Assembly: GCA_001994995.1 (NCBI GenBank)
Contig: MDJM01000035.1
Coordinates: 1-63,848, forward strand
Source of the DNA: Candidatus Parepulonipiscium sp. PG-Nuni2H_MBin01
GTDB taxonomy: Bacteria > Bacillota > Clostridia > Lachnospirales > Cellulosilyticaceae
Length of the DNA: 63,848 nt
Reading direction: 5' to 3'
In this document: piece by piece, positions 7,808 to 17,585 of the stretch
Layout of the letters: each line of letters starts with the position of its first letter
Position numbering within the stretch: the stretch's first letter is position 1
Notes under the pieces: model-generated
What the model was told of the DNA's origin: nothing
Databases searched by the model: none
The model's input: only the letters and a program-made list of their open reading frames with translations
Position numbers and translations under genes: made by a program

Positions 7808-9679
7808 ATGAAAGAGAAATTATTATTTAAAACAAATATATTGATATGTTTAATTTTATTTAGTGGAATTTTGCTAACATCATTGATTAATTATATGTCT
7901 AATTCGGCTCAAAAAAAGTATGATTTAGAAAATATAGCTACTTTAGTTTCCGAGAGTATTTATTATCAAGTTGAATCGTATGTGACAGAACCGTTACATG
8001 TTTCGCTTACTATGGCTAATGATAGTTTATTAAAGAATTTCTTAGCAGAAGAGCAATTATATTTAAATGATGAGGACTATATTAAACAGCTTCAAGAGTT
8101 TTTAACTATTTATAAGGATAAATATGATTATGATGCGGTATTTTTAGCTTCTGTAGCTACTTCTAGATATTACTCTTACAATGGGGTAGATAGGGTGATG
8201 GAAGAATCGGATAGTAGAGATAAGTGGTATTTTGATTTTTTAGAAAATGGTAAAGAGCATGAATTAAATATAGATAATGATAAGGTGCAAGGTGCGGATA
8301 ATGCAGTATGTGTATTTATTAATTGTCGTGTAACAGATGATGACAATAATACGATTGCAGTTATGGGTATAGGAGTTATGGAGCAAAATTTAGAAAATTT
8401 AATTAATTATTATGAACAGTTATATAATGTGCAAATAAAATTTTTAAGCTCCTCGGGTGCAACGCAATTATCTACAATTACAAATGAAGATTTGCTTTAT
8501 TCGATATTAACTACAGAGGCTATGCAAGACCATCCTGAAAATCAGACTATAGCTGATACATTTATTAGTGTTAAATATATTCCTATACTGGATTGGTATA
8601 TTGTAGTTTCTAGTGATATTACTGCTGGAGATGAAGTGTATACAACTCAGGTTTTAATATCATTAAGTATGGGTGCAATAGTTATATTTATTATACTTTT
8701 TATTATTAGTAATATTGTTTTAAGAACTAATCAGCGTAATATGGATTTGTTGACTAGACACCATATTGAGTATAGAGAATTATTATATAAGGCTACCAAA
8801 ACATTATATGTTAATATTTTAGAGATAGATATTACTAATAATTGCGCTGATGGTATTGAAACTAAAAGGTATTTTGAGGAACTTGGAATTAGTTCTACCA
8901 CGCCATATGATAGAGCTTTAGAAATAATTGCCCAGGAGCAAATTAAGCCGGAGTTTGTGGAAGACTATTTACTTAAATTTACTACAAATAATGTGGTAGA
9001 GTCTTACCATAAAGGTGTTTATGAACTAGAAGATGAAATAATGATGAAGGGTGAAGGTGATAATTATAATTGGATGCTTATTAAAGCTAGAATTTTTTAT
9101 TGGCAGTCTGATAACACTATACGCATGGTTATTTATCATCAAAATATTACAGCTGAAAAGCTTAGGGAAGAACAAATGTTATCTATATCCCAAAAAGATT
9201 TAGCCACAGGATTGTTTAATAAGGTTTATTCTACAGAGCATATCTCAAATGTATTACAAGCTAGTAAAGCAAATCAAAAACATGCATTATTAATTATAGA
9301 TATAGACTTGTTTAAACATGTTAATGATGCGTATGGTCACCCTGTAGGGGATATAGTCATTCAAGAATTTGCAAAACGTATTACTAGTCACTTTAACCAA
9401 CCTTGCATTTGTGGAAGAATAGGTGGAGATGAGTTTATTGTATTATTATTGGATATAGAATATAATATTGCTTTAGAGCGAAATTTCCAAGCATTAGTAG
9501 ATTCATTAGCTCAAGATGTGATTATTAAAGAGGTTGTATGTCCTGTATCTTCAAGCATTGGGGTATCTATGTATCCTGATACTGGATTAGATTTTTGTAC
9601 TTTATATAAGAATGCAGATAAAGCTTTATATAAAAGTAAAGAAAATGGTAGAAATCAATACACTATTTATACGGATTAG
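7808..9679 (+). CDS. Membrane-bound diguanylate cyclase with extracellular sensor domain
   Basis: A 623-residue protein. Transmembrane helix 1 is at about residues 11-28. An extracellular region of about 250 residues has dCACHE-like features, including a DKWYFDFL segment. Helix 2 is at about 282-306, then a PAS-like cytoplasmic region to about 460, then a GGDEF domain. The active site is intact (GRIGGDEF, GGDEF at 539-543), as are the metal/GTP region IDIDLFKHVNDAYGH and the ending ADKALYKSKENGRNQY. The domain makes cyclic di-GMP from two GTP. No RxxD inhibitory site lies at the usual place before GGDEF, so product inhibition may be absent. The start at 7808 has AAAGGAGAGGG four bases upstream and makes the first helix N-terminal. 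Confidence 0.9.
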   Translation: MKEKLLFKTNILICLILFSGILLTSLINYMSNSAQKKYDLENIATLVSESIYYQVESYVTEPLHVSLTMANDSLLKNFLAEEQLYLNDEDYIKQLQEFLTIYKDKYDYDAVFLASVATSRYYSYNGVDRVMEESDSRDKWYFDFLENGKEHELNIDNDKVQGADNAVCVFINCRVTDDDNNTIAVMGIGVMEQNLENLINYYEQLYNVQIKFLSSSGATQLSTITNEDLLYSILTTEAMQDHPENQTIADTFISVKYIPILDWYIVVSSDITAGDEVYTTQVLISLSMGAIVIFIILFIISNIVLRTNQRNMDLLTRHHIEYRELLYKATKTLYVNILEIDITNNCADGIETKRYFEELGISSTTPYDRALEIIAQEQIKPEFVEDYLLKFTTNNVVESYHKGVYELEDEIMMKGEGDNYNWMLIKARIFYWQSDNTIRMVIYHQNITAEKLREEQMLSISQKDLATGLFNKVYSTEHISNVLQASKANQKHALLIIDIDLFKHVNDAYGHPVGDIVIQEFAKRITSHFNQPCICGRIGGDEFIVLLLDIEYNIALERNFQALVDSLAQDVIIKEVVCPVSSSIGVSMYPDTGLDFCTLYKNADKALYKSKENGRNQYTIYTD

Positions 9680-9687
9680 CATTAATT

Positions 9688-9725
9688 AAAACCCGCGGTA
9701 AATTTATATAAACCGCGGGTTTTTG
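9688..9725. terminator. Bidirectional terminator between convergent genes
   Basis: A GC-rich stem (AACCCGCGG paired with CCGCGGGTT) with A and T runs on its two sides lies between the cyclase (+) and the beta-helix protein (-). Confidence 0.9.
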
Positions 9726-9737
9726 TATTAGCTAAAT

Positions 9738-12700
9738 TTATTTTCCGTAAACTTCAAGTTCAAATATACTGTTCCATAAGTTAACCGCGTCTGTTGCAGT
9801 TACTATGCTACCTCTACCTTCATAAGTTACATATTTTCCAGCAGTAGGTTCATCAAATACAATTGCCTCAAGCCCTGCTGTAAGCCCACTACTAGCACCG
9901 TCAAATACTTCAGTCCAGTTTTCATTGTCCGCAGAAACTAATATTTTAAATTGATAATTTCTAGCATCGCCACTGTTCCAAGAAATTTGTGCATGAGTTA
10001 GTAATGCTTCTTGTTCTAGTTCAACTGTAAGTGTAACAGGAGTTATTTCAGAACCAATATCAGTAGATTGCCCTGCCCATCTGCTCGATAAGTCATCATC
10101 TACAGCAAGAGCTACTTCGTTACCTTCATTTTCATCACTCGCCCAAGCATCTGTAATGGATAATTTATTTGCCTCTTTATCTATTTCAGGGGTAACAATA
10201 ACCATAATTTCAGCAGATTGAGCTGGATTATCAACGCTTGTAGCAGTTATATAAGCTTTACCTGCGCTAAGAGTTGTAACGTTTCCATCTGTATCGATGC
10301 TAAGTACATCCTCACCTGATACAATTTCATAAGTAAGACTTTGCTCAGAAGCATTTGCTGGTAAAACTCCAACGCCTAATTTATATGGTGTATTTTCCTC
10401 AATTACAGGAGCCTCACCCATACTTGCTACTCCCGACACAGGAATATAGTTTTCATCAACATTAAGTCTAGCTAAAATATCGTACGTCATTGTGTTTTTA
10501 CCATCCTGTGAAACTACTACAATTTCTATTACGGTATCTATAGTCTCATCTGTATCAAAAGATAGTGTTATAGGTTCACCTGATATAGCTGCTGTTCCAT
10601 CTATTGTAATCGAAGATACTTCTTTTGCAGAAGTGTATGGTGTTAAAGTTAGTGTACTGCCAGTTAAATATATATTATAATTTGTGCTATCTGGCAAAAA
10701 TGGTTGCGCAAACTCAGTTTCTGCAGCTATAAGCGCTATAAGGTGTGCATTAGAACTTTGTTCAACTACAATAGTGCCATCAGCGTCATAACCATCAACT
10801 ATATTTTGTTCACCAACAGGGAAATAATAATCTTCTAAATTACCACTAAGGTTATTGTTATAAATCTCAGTTTGCACAGGAATACCAGAACCCCAGCCAT
10901 CAATTCCATTGTAAGTATATCCACTATCCTCAGCAAATACGACACCATATCTATTATCAAAAAGAGTATTATTTCTTACAATAGTACGCAATGCATTTTT
11001 AACACGGATACCACCGCCATTACCATCACTCATAGAATAAATATTACTTACAGTATTATTTTCTACAATTGTATCAGGAGTACCAAACTCAACATCAATA
11101 CCACGAAGGCCGCCATCAACAATATTGTTATGAATATAATTCAATGGTCCTGCCTCATCATGTCCGGAACCAGAGTTTCCAACTTCAATACCTCCACCCC
11201 AATGTGTGTCATATACAGTATTATAAGCAACTTCATTTAAGTATTCATCTTCACCATGTAAATCAATTGCACCATAGCCACAGCCGTAAAGCATATTGTT
11301 AATAACTAAGTTATTGTGAGTCCAGTATTGAAGTAGAATACCATGACGAAGGCCTATAAAAGTACATTCTTCAATAATGTTATGCATAGAATCATGGTCT
11401 TGCCCTAAGTTATTTTGGTTAACTGTTCCTTGAATAGCAACGCCGTAGCCAGCACCACCACCGCCAACGTCTGTTGGGTGTTGGAATGTACAACCTGTAA
11501 CTCTTACATCTTGTGAATTTCTAATAGATAAGGCCATGGTTTTAAAGACTTCAATTGTTACGTTTTCAACTTCGATTTGACTACAAGGGATACCGTCACT
11601 TGATTCAAAATATATACCATGGGTCATGTTGCCATTACGAGTTTTGTTTGCAGATAAATCACCATAAACTTCTGCTCCAGGAAACTCTCCATAATAAGTT
11701 GAAGTAAGTGTTAAGTTTTTAATTGAGAAATTAGACTGACCATCAGCTCTCATAAAGTATACATTAGATGAAGTCCCTGGATTTTCTACTTTTAAAATAG
11801 TTCCTTCTTCACTCTCTCCAAGTAAACTTACGCCGCTTTTAAGTATAATAACATTTGTTAAGTCGGTAATAAAATTATACTCTCCATCAGGGAAATAAAT
11901 TGTATCACCATAACTTGCTTCGTCAATAGCTTGTTGTACAGCTGCTGTAACATCTTCGCCTTCTTTAATATCTGATAAATAAGTAGTAATGTCTATCATA
12001 TTGCCAGTAGCAGAATCAGGAGCTAAAATTTCATGTCCATTAAGCCCCGATTTATAAATGTTAAGTGGTAAATCGGCTACGTCAAATGGTTCCTGTAGTT
12101 CTGGCAATTCGCTTGGCAATGTTGGCTTAGGCGTTTCGTCATCTACTCGTAAAGGCTGTACTGGAGTTGATGCAACTGGAATTAATTCAGCATTACGCAC
12201 AGTTATTTCATTATATAAAAATTGCCCTTGTGAACGTTCATCTCCAAAGAAATCTAGATAATCAATAGTAACAGTATCACCTTCACCTAATTCAAGTCCA
12301 CTAGCAATTTTTATTCCATTTAGGTATACATCAGCAGTTATATCACCATTTTTTGCCGTATGTACAATACTAATATCATGCCATACATTTGTGCGCAGGT
12401 TATTAGCTAACACATTAGCGTGTTCATCAACTAATTGTGTACCTATAACATGTAAAGTAAATAAATCCGTTTGAAGCCCCCCAACAGTAAGCTCATCAGT
12501 TAGCAGCATTTTGTAGTTAAGTGTAACTTTATCACGCTCAATATGACTTAAGTTGTTATAAATGTTACTACCTGTATCTACAATAAGCACATGGTCGTTG
12601 TTTTCATCTTGGTATCTATAAGGCCCAATTTCGATAGAAGCAGATTCCCAGTTATCTTCTTCTAAAAATGTAAAAGGTGAGATAGGTTCAGATTCATCAG

Positions 12701-13388
12701 GAATATGTGTTCCAACTTTAACTTCCACCTCATCATAATATAAAGTTGCATCACAAGAAGAGTCTGTAAATAATGTAAACGAACTCATTGTAATGTTGTC
12801 TCCATTTACTGGAGTTGCGTTATCAAAAGTTTTGCTTTGTAATGGCACTGTATTTTGAAGTACTCCATTTATATAAATATCAAATGACAATTCTCCATCT
12901 TCGATATAATGTACAATTGTAATGTCATACCATTGGTCATTACCAATTGCATTGTTAACTAAAGTTGTAGTAATACCACCTGAGTTACTATATCTGATTC
13001 GGCCTGTATCAAACTTTATACGACAAAATTGGTTATCGGCCTCATTACCGCCAGCAAACATGTTTATTCCACCAGTAAACTGCTCAATATCCTCAGCCAA
13101 TAATTTAAAGCTCATTGTAATTGTTTCTCCACTAACTTCCTCATCAAAAGTGTATCTGACATTACCCATATTATCAGGCTCTCCAATAACTTTCACTATG
13201 TAGTCACTCTCATCATCGTCATTAAACGGGTTTTGTACTAGCAGTTGATTACCATTGTTAGAGTCCCATGTATCAATATTTTGGTCTAGTTTAGTGGACT
13301 CATTTGCAAAAGTTGCTGGTACAGTTGCACATAATGCTAAGTTTAGTGCTATTAATGTTGCCATTTTTATTCTAAAATTTTTACTCAT
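9738..13388 (-). CDS. Large secreted multidomain beta-helix protein (probable carbohydrate-active)
   Basis: A 1216-residue exported protein. The signal peptide covers residues 1-28 (cleavage near ATFA). Two LamG/concanavalin-like regions follow (about 40-235 and 240-400), then a proline-rich linker. A right-handed parallel beta-helix runs from about 450 to 870, opening with a pectate-lyase-superfamily pattern (ITTYLSDIKEG ... DTIYFPDGEYNF) and many N-x-I/V-x-x-N rungs. Next come a cadherin-like beta-sandwich (about 880-975), a BIG2-type Ig domain (about 985-1070), and a C-terminal F5/8 type C domain (about 1075-1216). The architecture fits a polysaccharide lyase or glycoside hydrolase with binding modules, but I cannot assign catalytic residues or substrate. 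No SLH, dockerin or LPXTG anchor is seen. AAGGAG precedes the start, and a strong promoter lies upstream. Confidence 0.8.
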   Translation of the reverse strand: MSKNFRIKMATLIALNLALCATVPATFANESTKLDQNIDTWDSNNGNQLLVQNPFNDDDESDYIVKVIGEPDNMGNVRYTFDEEVSGETITMSFKLLAEDIEQFTGGINMFAGGNEADNQFCRIKFDTGRIRYSNSGGITTTLVNNAIGNDQWYDITIVHYIEDGELSFDIYINGVLQNTVPLQSKTFDNATPVNGDNITMSSFTLFTDSSCDATLYYDEVEVKVGTHIPDESEPISPFTFLEEDNWESASIEIGPYRYQDENNDHVLIVDTGSNIYNNLSHIERDKVTLNYKMLLTDELTVGGLQTDLFTLHVIGTQLVDEHANVLANNLRTNVWHDISIVHTAKNGDITADVYLNGIKIASGLELGEGDTVTIDYLDFFGDERSQGQFLYNEITVRNAELIPVASTPVQPLRVDDETPKPTLPSELPELQEPFDVADLPLNIYKSGLNGHEILAPDSATGNMIDITTYLSDIKEGEDVTAAVQQAIDEASYGDTIYFPDGEYNFITDLTNVIILKSGVSLLGESEEGTILKVENPGTSSNVYFMRADGQSNFSIKNLTLTSTYYGEFPGAEVYGDLSANKTRNGNMTHGIYFESSDGIPCSQIEVENVTIEVFKTMALSIRNSQDVRVTGCTFQHPTDVGGGGAGYGVAIQGTVNQNNLGQDHDSMHNIIEECTFIGLRHGILLQYWTHNNLVINNMLYGCGYGAIDLHGEDEYLNEVAYNTVYDTHWGGGIEVGNSGSGHDEAGPLNYIHNNIVDGGLRGIDVEFGTPDTIVENNTVSNIYSMSDGNGGGIRVKNALRTIVRNNTLFDNRYGVVFAEDSGYTYNGIDGWGSGIPVQTEIYNNNLSGNLEDYYFPVGEQNIVDGYDADGTIVVEQSSNAHLIALIAAETEFAQPFLPDSTNYNIYLTGSTLTLTPYTSAKEVSSITIDGTAAISGEPITLSFDTDETIDTVIEIVVVSQDGKNTMTYDILARLNVDENYIPVSGVASMGEAPVIEENTPYKLGVGVLPANASEQSLTYEIVSGEDVLSIDTDGNVTTLSAGKAYITATSVDNPAQSAEIMVIVTPEIDKEANKLSITDAWASDENEGNEVALAVDDDLSSRWAGQSTDIGSEITPVTLTVELEQEALLTHAQISWNSGDARNYQFKILVSADNENWTEVFDGASSGLTAGLEAIVFDEPTAGKYVTYEGRGSIVTATDAVNLWNSIFELEVYGK

Positions 13389-13716
13389 TATAAATTCTCC
13401 TTATCTAGTTATAAAAAAATTACTAAAATAATTGTACCACTATTAACAAAATGAGTCAATAAAATTGCTGAATTTTGTAATATAGATTGTACTTTAAGTA
13501 TAATTTTATACAATATATATATACTCCATATTAGGACTCTAGAAAAAACTATAAATATATAGTATGATATTTAGCAATATAACTAATATATAAAAATTAT
13601 ATCAAGTTTTATCTAATATAGAATGTAATAACGCTCAATAAGTTTTTGTTAAAGGTGTGGACAAAAAGGGTATGAAAGCATACAATGCTAACAAAGATAT
13701 TAAGGAGATGGTTTTT
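13389..13716. other. Divergent intergenic region
   Basis: AT-rich spacer. The minus-strand promoter lies at 13431-13459. On the plus strand TTGTAA (13475-13480) and TATAAT (13499-13504), with an 18-base spacer, may drive the metal ATPase operon; this would leave a leader of about 200 bases in which I see no clear riboswitch. An in-frame upstream GTG at 13657 has no good ribosome binding site. Confidence 0.4.
13431..13459 (-). promoter_or_regulatory. Sigma-A promoter of the secreted beta-helix gene
   Basis: Read on the minus strand: TTGACT (13459-13454), a 17-base spacer, then TACAAT (13436-13431). Both boxes are close to consensus, and the position is about 45 bases before the start codon. 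Confidence 0.75.
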
Positions 13717-14070
13717 ATGAAAGAGATTATGCTTAAGGGGTTAGATTCACCTTGCCAAGGTGAAATTATAGAAAATGAACTTAAGTCATTAAAAGAAATC
13801 CGAAATGTGAAATTTGATGTTACAACGCAAACATTGACTTTTAATCTTAATTCTTTTCGGGGTTATTCTACAACATTACAAAATATTCAGAATATAGTTA
13901 ATACTGTTGAAGATAAAATTCAAGTTGTGGATTGTACTAAAGAATATTATGAAGCTGTATTTATAATTTTAACTAGAGGGCTAGACTATACTTTTGTTAT
14001 AGCTTCATTAGTCTTAGGTTGGTGTGGTTTAATAGTAGGATTAGCACTGTGGATGCTTTACTATTTATAG
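13717..14070 (+). CDS. HMA-like membrane protein, apparent partial paralogue of the adjacent ATPase
   Basis: A 117-residue protein. Its first 75 residues align without gaps by eye with the N-terminus of the ATPase encoded next door: MKEIMLKGLDSPCQGEIIENEL against MREVTLEGLNCAHCAKKMEDEL, and later IQVVDC against VKIYDC. The metal motif CxxC of the ATPase is lost (CAHC becomes SPCQ, leaving one displaced cysteine). The C-terminal part is hydrophobic (about residues 88-117, one or two helices). AAGGAGAT lies before the ATG at 13717, the preferred start. The ATPase begins 29 bases downstream, so the two are probably co-transcribed. It may be a subunit, a sensor or a decaying duplication. Confidence 0.7.
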   Translation: MKEIMLKGLDSPCQGEIIENELKSLKEIRNVKFDVTTQTLTFNLNSFRGYSTTLQNIQNIVNTVEDKIQVVDCTKEYYEAVFIILTRGLDYTFVIASLVLGWCGLIVGLALWMLYYL

Positions 14071-14099
14071 TATAGAAAATAAGTGGAGGGTGGAATTGT

Positions 14100-16187
14100 A
14101 TGAGAGAAGTTACTCTTGAAGGACTAAATTGTGCTCACTGTGCTAAAAAGATGGAAGATGAATTAAGTAGATTAAATTCTATTAATAAAGTGGAACTAAA
14201 TTTTGTCACTAAAAAATTAAAATTTGAACTTAATCCTGATATTAATTACCAAGAAACTTTAGGGAGTATTGAGCGGATTATAAGTAGCATTGATTCTAGT
14301 GTAAAAATATATGATTGTATGCAGCCGAAGTCATTGGAATTTAACTTAGGATTATTTAAGCTTATCATTAGCATAACTGCTTATATAGTTGCTTTATCAG
14401 GTATTGTAGACTCGTGGTTTTATACACTAATATATTTGTTTGTAGGTTATGATGTAATATGTAAAGCAATAAGAAATTTAATTAAAGGTAAAATATTCGA
14501 TGAAAATTTCTTAATGACAGTTGCAACTCTAGGCGCAATTTTAATTAATGAACCTGTTGAAGCAGTTGGAGTAATGTTATTTTATAAAGTAGGAGAATAT
14601 TTGCAACAAAAATCCTTAGATAAATCTCGCGCTTCTATTGAACAATTAATGGACATTCAGGTTGATACAGCAAATTTAGTAGTAGATTCTAAGATTACAC
14701 AAACTAAATGTGAGCTAATTAAAGTGGATGATACTATTGCGGTTTTTAATGGCGATAAAATACCTTTAGATGGCGTAATAATAAACGGTTCATCTAATTT
14801 AGATATGTCTGCTCTAACTGGGGAATCAATGCCAGTTGATGTTGGGGTAGGAGATAAAGTTTTATCAGGAAGTATTAATTATGGTAACATTATTTACATT
14901 AAGGTAGAGAAAACTTATGAAAACTCTACAGTGGCCAAAATTTTAGAATTAATTGACCAGGCTAGTAGCAAAAAATCTAAAACCGAGAATTTTATTACTA
15001 AGTTTTCCAGATATTATACGCCCGCAGTTACAATAATTGCATTTATATTAGCATTTACATTACCATTTTTTAGTCCAATGACTTTTTCACAATCAATTTA
15101 CAGAGGATTAATATTTTTAGTAGTGTCGTGTCCGTGTGCATTACTTTTATCAATTCCTTTAGGATTTTATTGTGGTATAGGTTATGCCTCAAAACAAGGA
15201 ATTTTAGTCAAAGGTAGTAATTATTTAGAAGTTTTAAAGGATGTAAATACTGTAGTTTTTGATAAAACTGGTACTTTAACTAAAGGTGAATTTGAAGTTA
15301 CAGAAATCTATTCAGTTGGAGTTTCTAAATATCAACTTTTAGAATATGCTGCAATTGCACAAGTTAACTCCAATCATCCTATTGCTAAATCAATTTTATC
15401 TAAATATAACAATGAAATTGATTTAACTAAAATCCAAGATTATCAAGAAATATGTGGCCAAGGGATAAAAGTTTTATATAATAATGAAGAGATTATTGTA
15501 GGGAACAGAAAACTTATGCATGAGCAAGGGATTAAAATTGATGTTTGCTTAAAGATTGGTACAGTTATTTATGTGGCTGTAAATAACATGTTTATTGGTC
15601 ATATCATTATTGCAGATAGCATAAAAGATGATGCGATTAGTGGGATTAAAAAATTAAAGCAAGTAGGGGTTAAACATATTGTGATGCTTACAGGAGATAA
15701 TGCTAGGGTAGCTAAAGTTGTAGCAGTTCAGTTAGGATTATTTGGTGATAACAATTTTTATGCTGGTCTATTACCCCACGATAAAGTACAAAAAATAGAA
15801 GAAATATTAGCTACTTCATCAGGTAAAGTTGCATTCGTTGGTGATGGAGTTAATGATGCACCTGTATTAGCTAGAGCTGATGTTGGGATTGCTATGGGAG
15901 GCATTGGTACAGACGCTGCTATAGCGGCAGCAGATATAGTTGTTATGAATGATGAGATTGAAAAAATTGCTACTATGATTAGTATTTCTAAACGCACTAA
16001 TCAGATTATTTATCAAAACATTATATTGGCTTTATCTATCAAATTAATAGTATTAACTTTAGGGCTTGGTGGTATGTGTGGTATGTGGGAAGCCATTTTT
16101 GCCGATGTGGGTGTAGCTATTATTGCAGTATTAAATGCTAGTCGGATTTTAAATATGCCACTTAAATTTGGAAAAGGTAACCTATAG
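14100..16187 (+). CDS. cadA: P1B-type heavy-metal ATPase, CadA/ZntA-like
   Basis: A 695-residue metal-exporting P-type ATPase. One N-terminal HMA domain has the CAHC site at residues 11-14. The transmembrane metal site CPC is at 344-346, the phosphorylation site DKTGT begins at 388, and the HP motif is in NSNHPIAKS. The nucleotide and hinge motifs MLTGDNARVAKVVA and VGDGVNDAPVLARADVGIAMG follow. The final helices (SIKLIVLTLGLGG ... AIFADVGVAIIAVLNASRIL) carry the lysine and aspartate typical of the Zn/Cd/Pb subgroup (P1B-2). Export of Zn, Cd or Pb is inferred. No ArsR/CadC or MerR regulator is adjacent. The gene ends in a terminator overlapping its stop codon. Confidence 0.92.
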   Translation: MREVTLEGLNCAHCAKKMEDELSRLNSINKVELNFVTKKLKFELNPDINYQETLGSIERIISSIDSSVKIYDCMQPKSLEFNLGLFKLIISITAYIVALSGIVDSWFYTLIYLFVGYDVICKAIRNLIKGKIFDENFLMTVATLGAILINEPVEAVGVMLFYKVGEYLQQKSLDKSRASIEQLMDIQVDTANLVVDSKITQTKCELIKVDDTIAVFNGDKIPLDGVIINGSSNLDMSALTGESMPVDVGVGDKVLSGSINYGNIIYIKVEKTYENSTVAKILELIDQASSKKSKTENFITKFSRYYTPAVTIIAFILAFTLPFFSPMTFSQSIYRGLIFLVVSCPCALLLSIPLGFYCGIGYASKQGILVKGSNYLEVLKDVNTVVFDKTGTLTKGEFEVTEIYSVGVSKYQLLEYAAIAQVNSNHPIAKSILSKYNNEIDLTKIQDYQEICGQGIKVLYNNEEIIVGNRKLMHEQGIKIDVCLKIGTVIYVAVNNMFIGHIIIADSIKDDAISGIKKLKQVGVKHIVMLTGDNARVAKVVAVQLGLFGDNNFYAGLLPHDKVQKIEEILATSSGKVAFVGDGVNDAPVLARADVGIAMGGIGTDAAIAAADIVVMNDEIEKIATMISISKRTNQIIYQNIILALSIKLIVLTLGLGGMCGMWEAIFADVGVAIIAVLNASRILNMPLKFGKGNL

Positions 16188-16203
16188 GGGGTTACCTTTT
16201 TTG
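16172..16203 (+). terminator. Terminator overlapping the ATPase stop codon
   Basis: AAAAGGTAACC (16172-16182) pairs perfectly with GGTTACCTTTT (16190-16200), followed by T. The left arm is inside the last codons of the ATPase gene. Confidence 0.88.
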
Positions 16204-16293
16204 TTAGCCATGTATTGCCACTTATAATTATGAAAATTTTTTAGCCTTTGTGACAAACTAATAATAGGTATTTTATAGAAGGAAGGCGATAAT

Positions 16294-17565
16294 ATGCACC
16301 GTATACAAGAGATTTTAAGAGCTGATGATGTTGCTTGGATGATATTTATGAAGGTTTATGCTGATTGGGAAATGGAAAAAGAGGATTATATTTCAATTAT
16401 TCCCGATGAATGTAAATGGGAATTCTGGGCAGCACAGACGACACTAACAGGAGAGGCTTTAGTACAATATGTTAATAATGTAGTATTTCCTACATTGAAA
16501 GCATTACCTATAGATGAGACAACCCCTCCTAATCAACTCATTGTAAAACTGGTGTTTGAGGGTATTAATAGTTATCAAACAGATGGAACATGGTTAAGAC
16601 AAGTGCTTAATATTATTAATGAAGTAAATTTTAATTATACGGATTTTGAAGCATTACTTAGTGATTTAACACAAACCCCTAGAGTTATTACAGATTTTGT
16701 TGTTGATGTAATTAAGCCTAATTTAGGTGAACGTGTTGCAGATTTTGCATGTGGGACAGGTGGATTTCTAGCTGCTACGTTAAAGTATCTTAAACCTCAA
16801 GCTAACTTAATAGGAGATTTTGATTTATACCATAAAGCTATTTACGGTATGGAGAATAAGCCCTTACCTTATATGTTATGTATAATAAATATGTTGCTTC
16901 ATAAGGTTGAAAATATAAATATTTTTCATGAAGATACGCTTGAAATTAATTATACCGAATATAATGAAGCGGAAAAATTTGATGTAATATTGATTAATCC
17001 TAGTAGTTATAATTGTAACGAAATAGCTACGGTGCAAGCAAATTTTCCACAAGAGCTAAGAAGTGAAGATGTTTTGGATTTATTTTGTAATGTAATTATG
17101 TTTAGGCTAAAGGAAAATGGAAGGTGTGCTATATTATTACCAGACAGCTTTTTATGTGGAACTGATAGTGCTAAAGTTAACATTAAGAAGAAGCTAGTTA
17201 AAGAATTTAATTTGCATACGATTGTTAGACTTTCTGGTATGGCAACTAATATTTTATTTTTTGATAATACTGCTGCAACTAAACATATATGGTTTTATAG
17301 GGCAGATACTCAAAATATGAATCCAGTTTTAGATTGGATAAATAATAAGGAAGAAATAATTATAGAAGATATACCAAAAGCTAAGTGTTATACTATTGAA
17401 TATATTGAAATGCTAAATTATAATCTAAATTTATGTAGTTTTAATGAGATACACAAATCTATTACTCATTGTAAACCTAATAAATCTGAATTGGACATGC
17501 TTATAGATAATTTATATAAAGAGATTGTAATTATATTTGAACGTACGAATATTTTATCAAATTAG
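16294..17565 (+). CDS. Orphan HsdM-like N6-adenine methyltransferase homologue with altered catalytic motif
   Basis: A 423-residue protein with the fold order of type I methyltransferase subunits: a helical N-terminal region (residues 1-120), then an AdoMet-binding domain. Motif I is intact (DFACGTGGFL from residue 150). Motif IV, normally NPPF or NPPY, reads NPSSYN (235-240), so the second proline and the aromatic residue that grip the flipped adenine are changed. The C-terminus is shorter than a usual HsdM. No hsdS or hsdR is beside it. It may be inactive, bind DNA or AdoMet only, or methylate another target. GGAAGGCGA precedes the ATG. A DUF1622 gene follows after 20 bases. Confidence 0.75.
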   Translation: MHRIQEILRADDVAWMIFMKVYADWEMEKEDYISIIPDECKWEFWAAQTTLTGEALVQYVNNVVFPTLKALPIDETTPPNQLIVKLVFEGINSYQTDGTWLRQVLNIINEVNFNYTDFEALLSDLTQTPRVITDFVVDVIKPNLGERVADFACGTGGFLAATLKYLKPQANLIGDFDLYHKAIYGMENKPLPYMLCIINMLLHKVENINIFHEDTLEINYTEYNEAEKFDVILINPSSYNCNEIATVQANFPQELRSEDVLDLFCNVIMFRLKENGRCAILLPDSFLCGTDSAKVNIKKKLVKEFNLHTIVRLSGMATNILFFDNTAATKHIWFYRADTQNMNPVLDWINNKEEIIIEDIPKAKCYTIEYIEMLNYNLNLCSFNEIHKSITHCKPNKSELDMLIDNLYKEIVIIFERTNILSN

Positions 17566-17585
17566 TAAACAATAGGAGATATTAT

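Noticed and set aside
10492..11302. Plus-strand open frames over the beta-helix gene
   Set aside because: The products are compositional mirrors of the minus-strand gene; no start signals are present.
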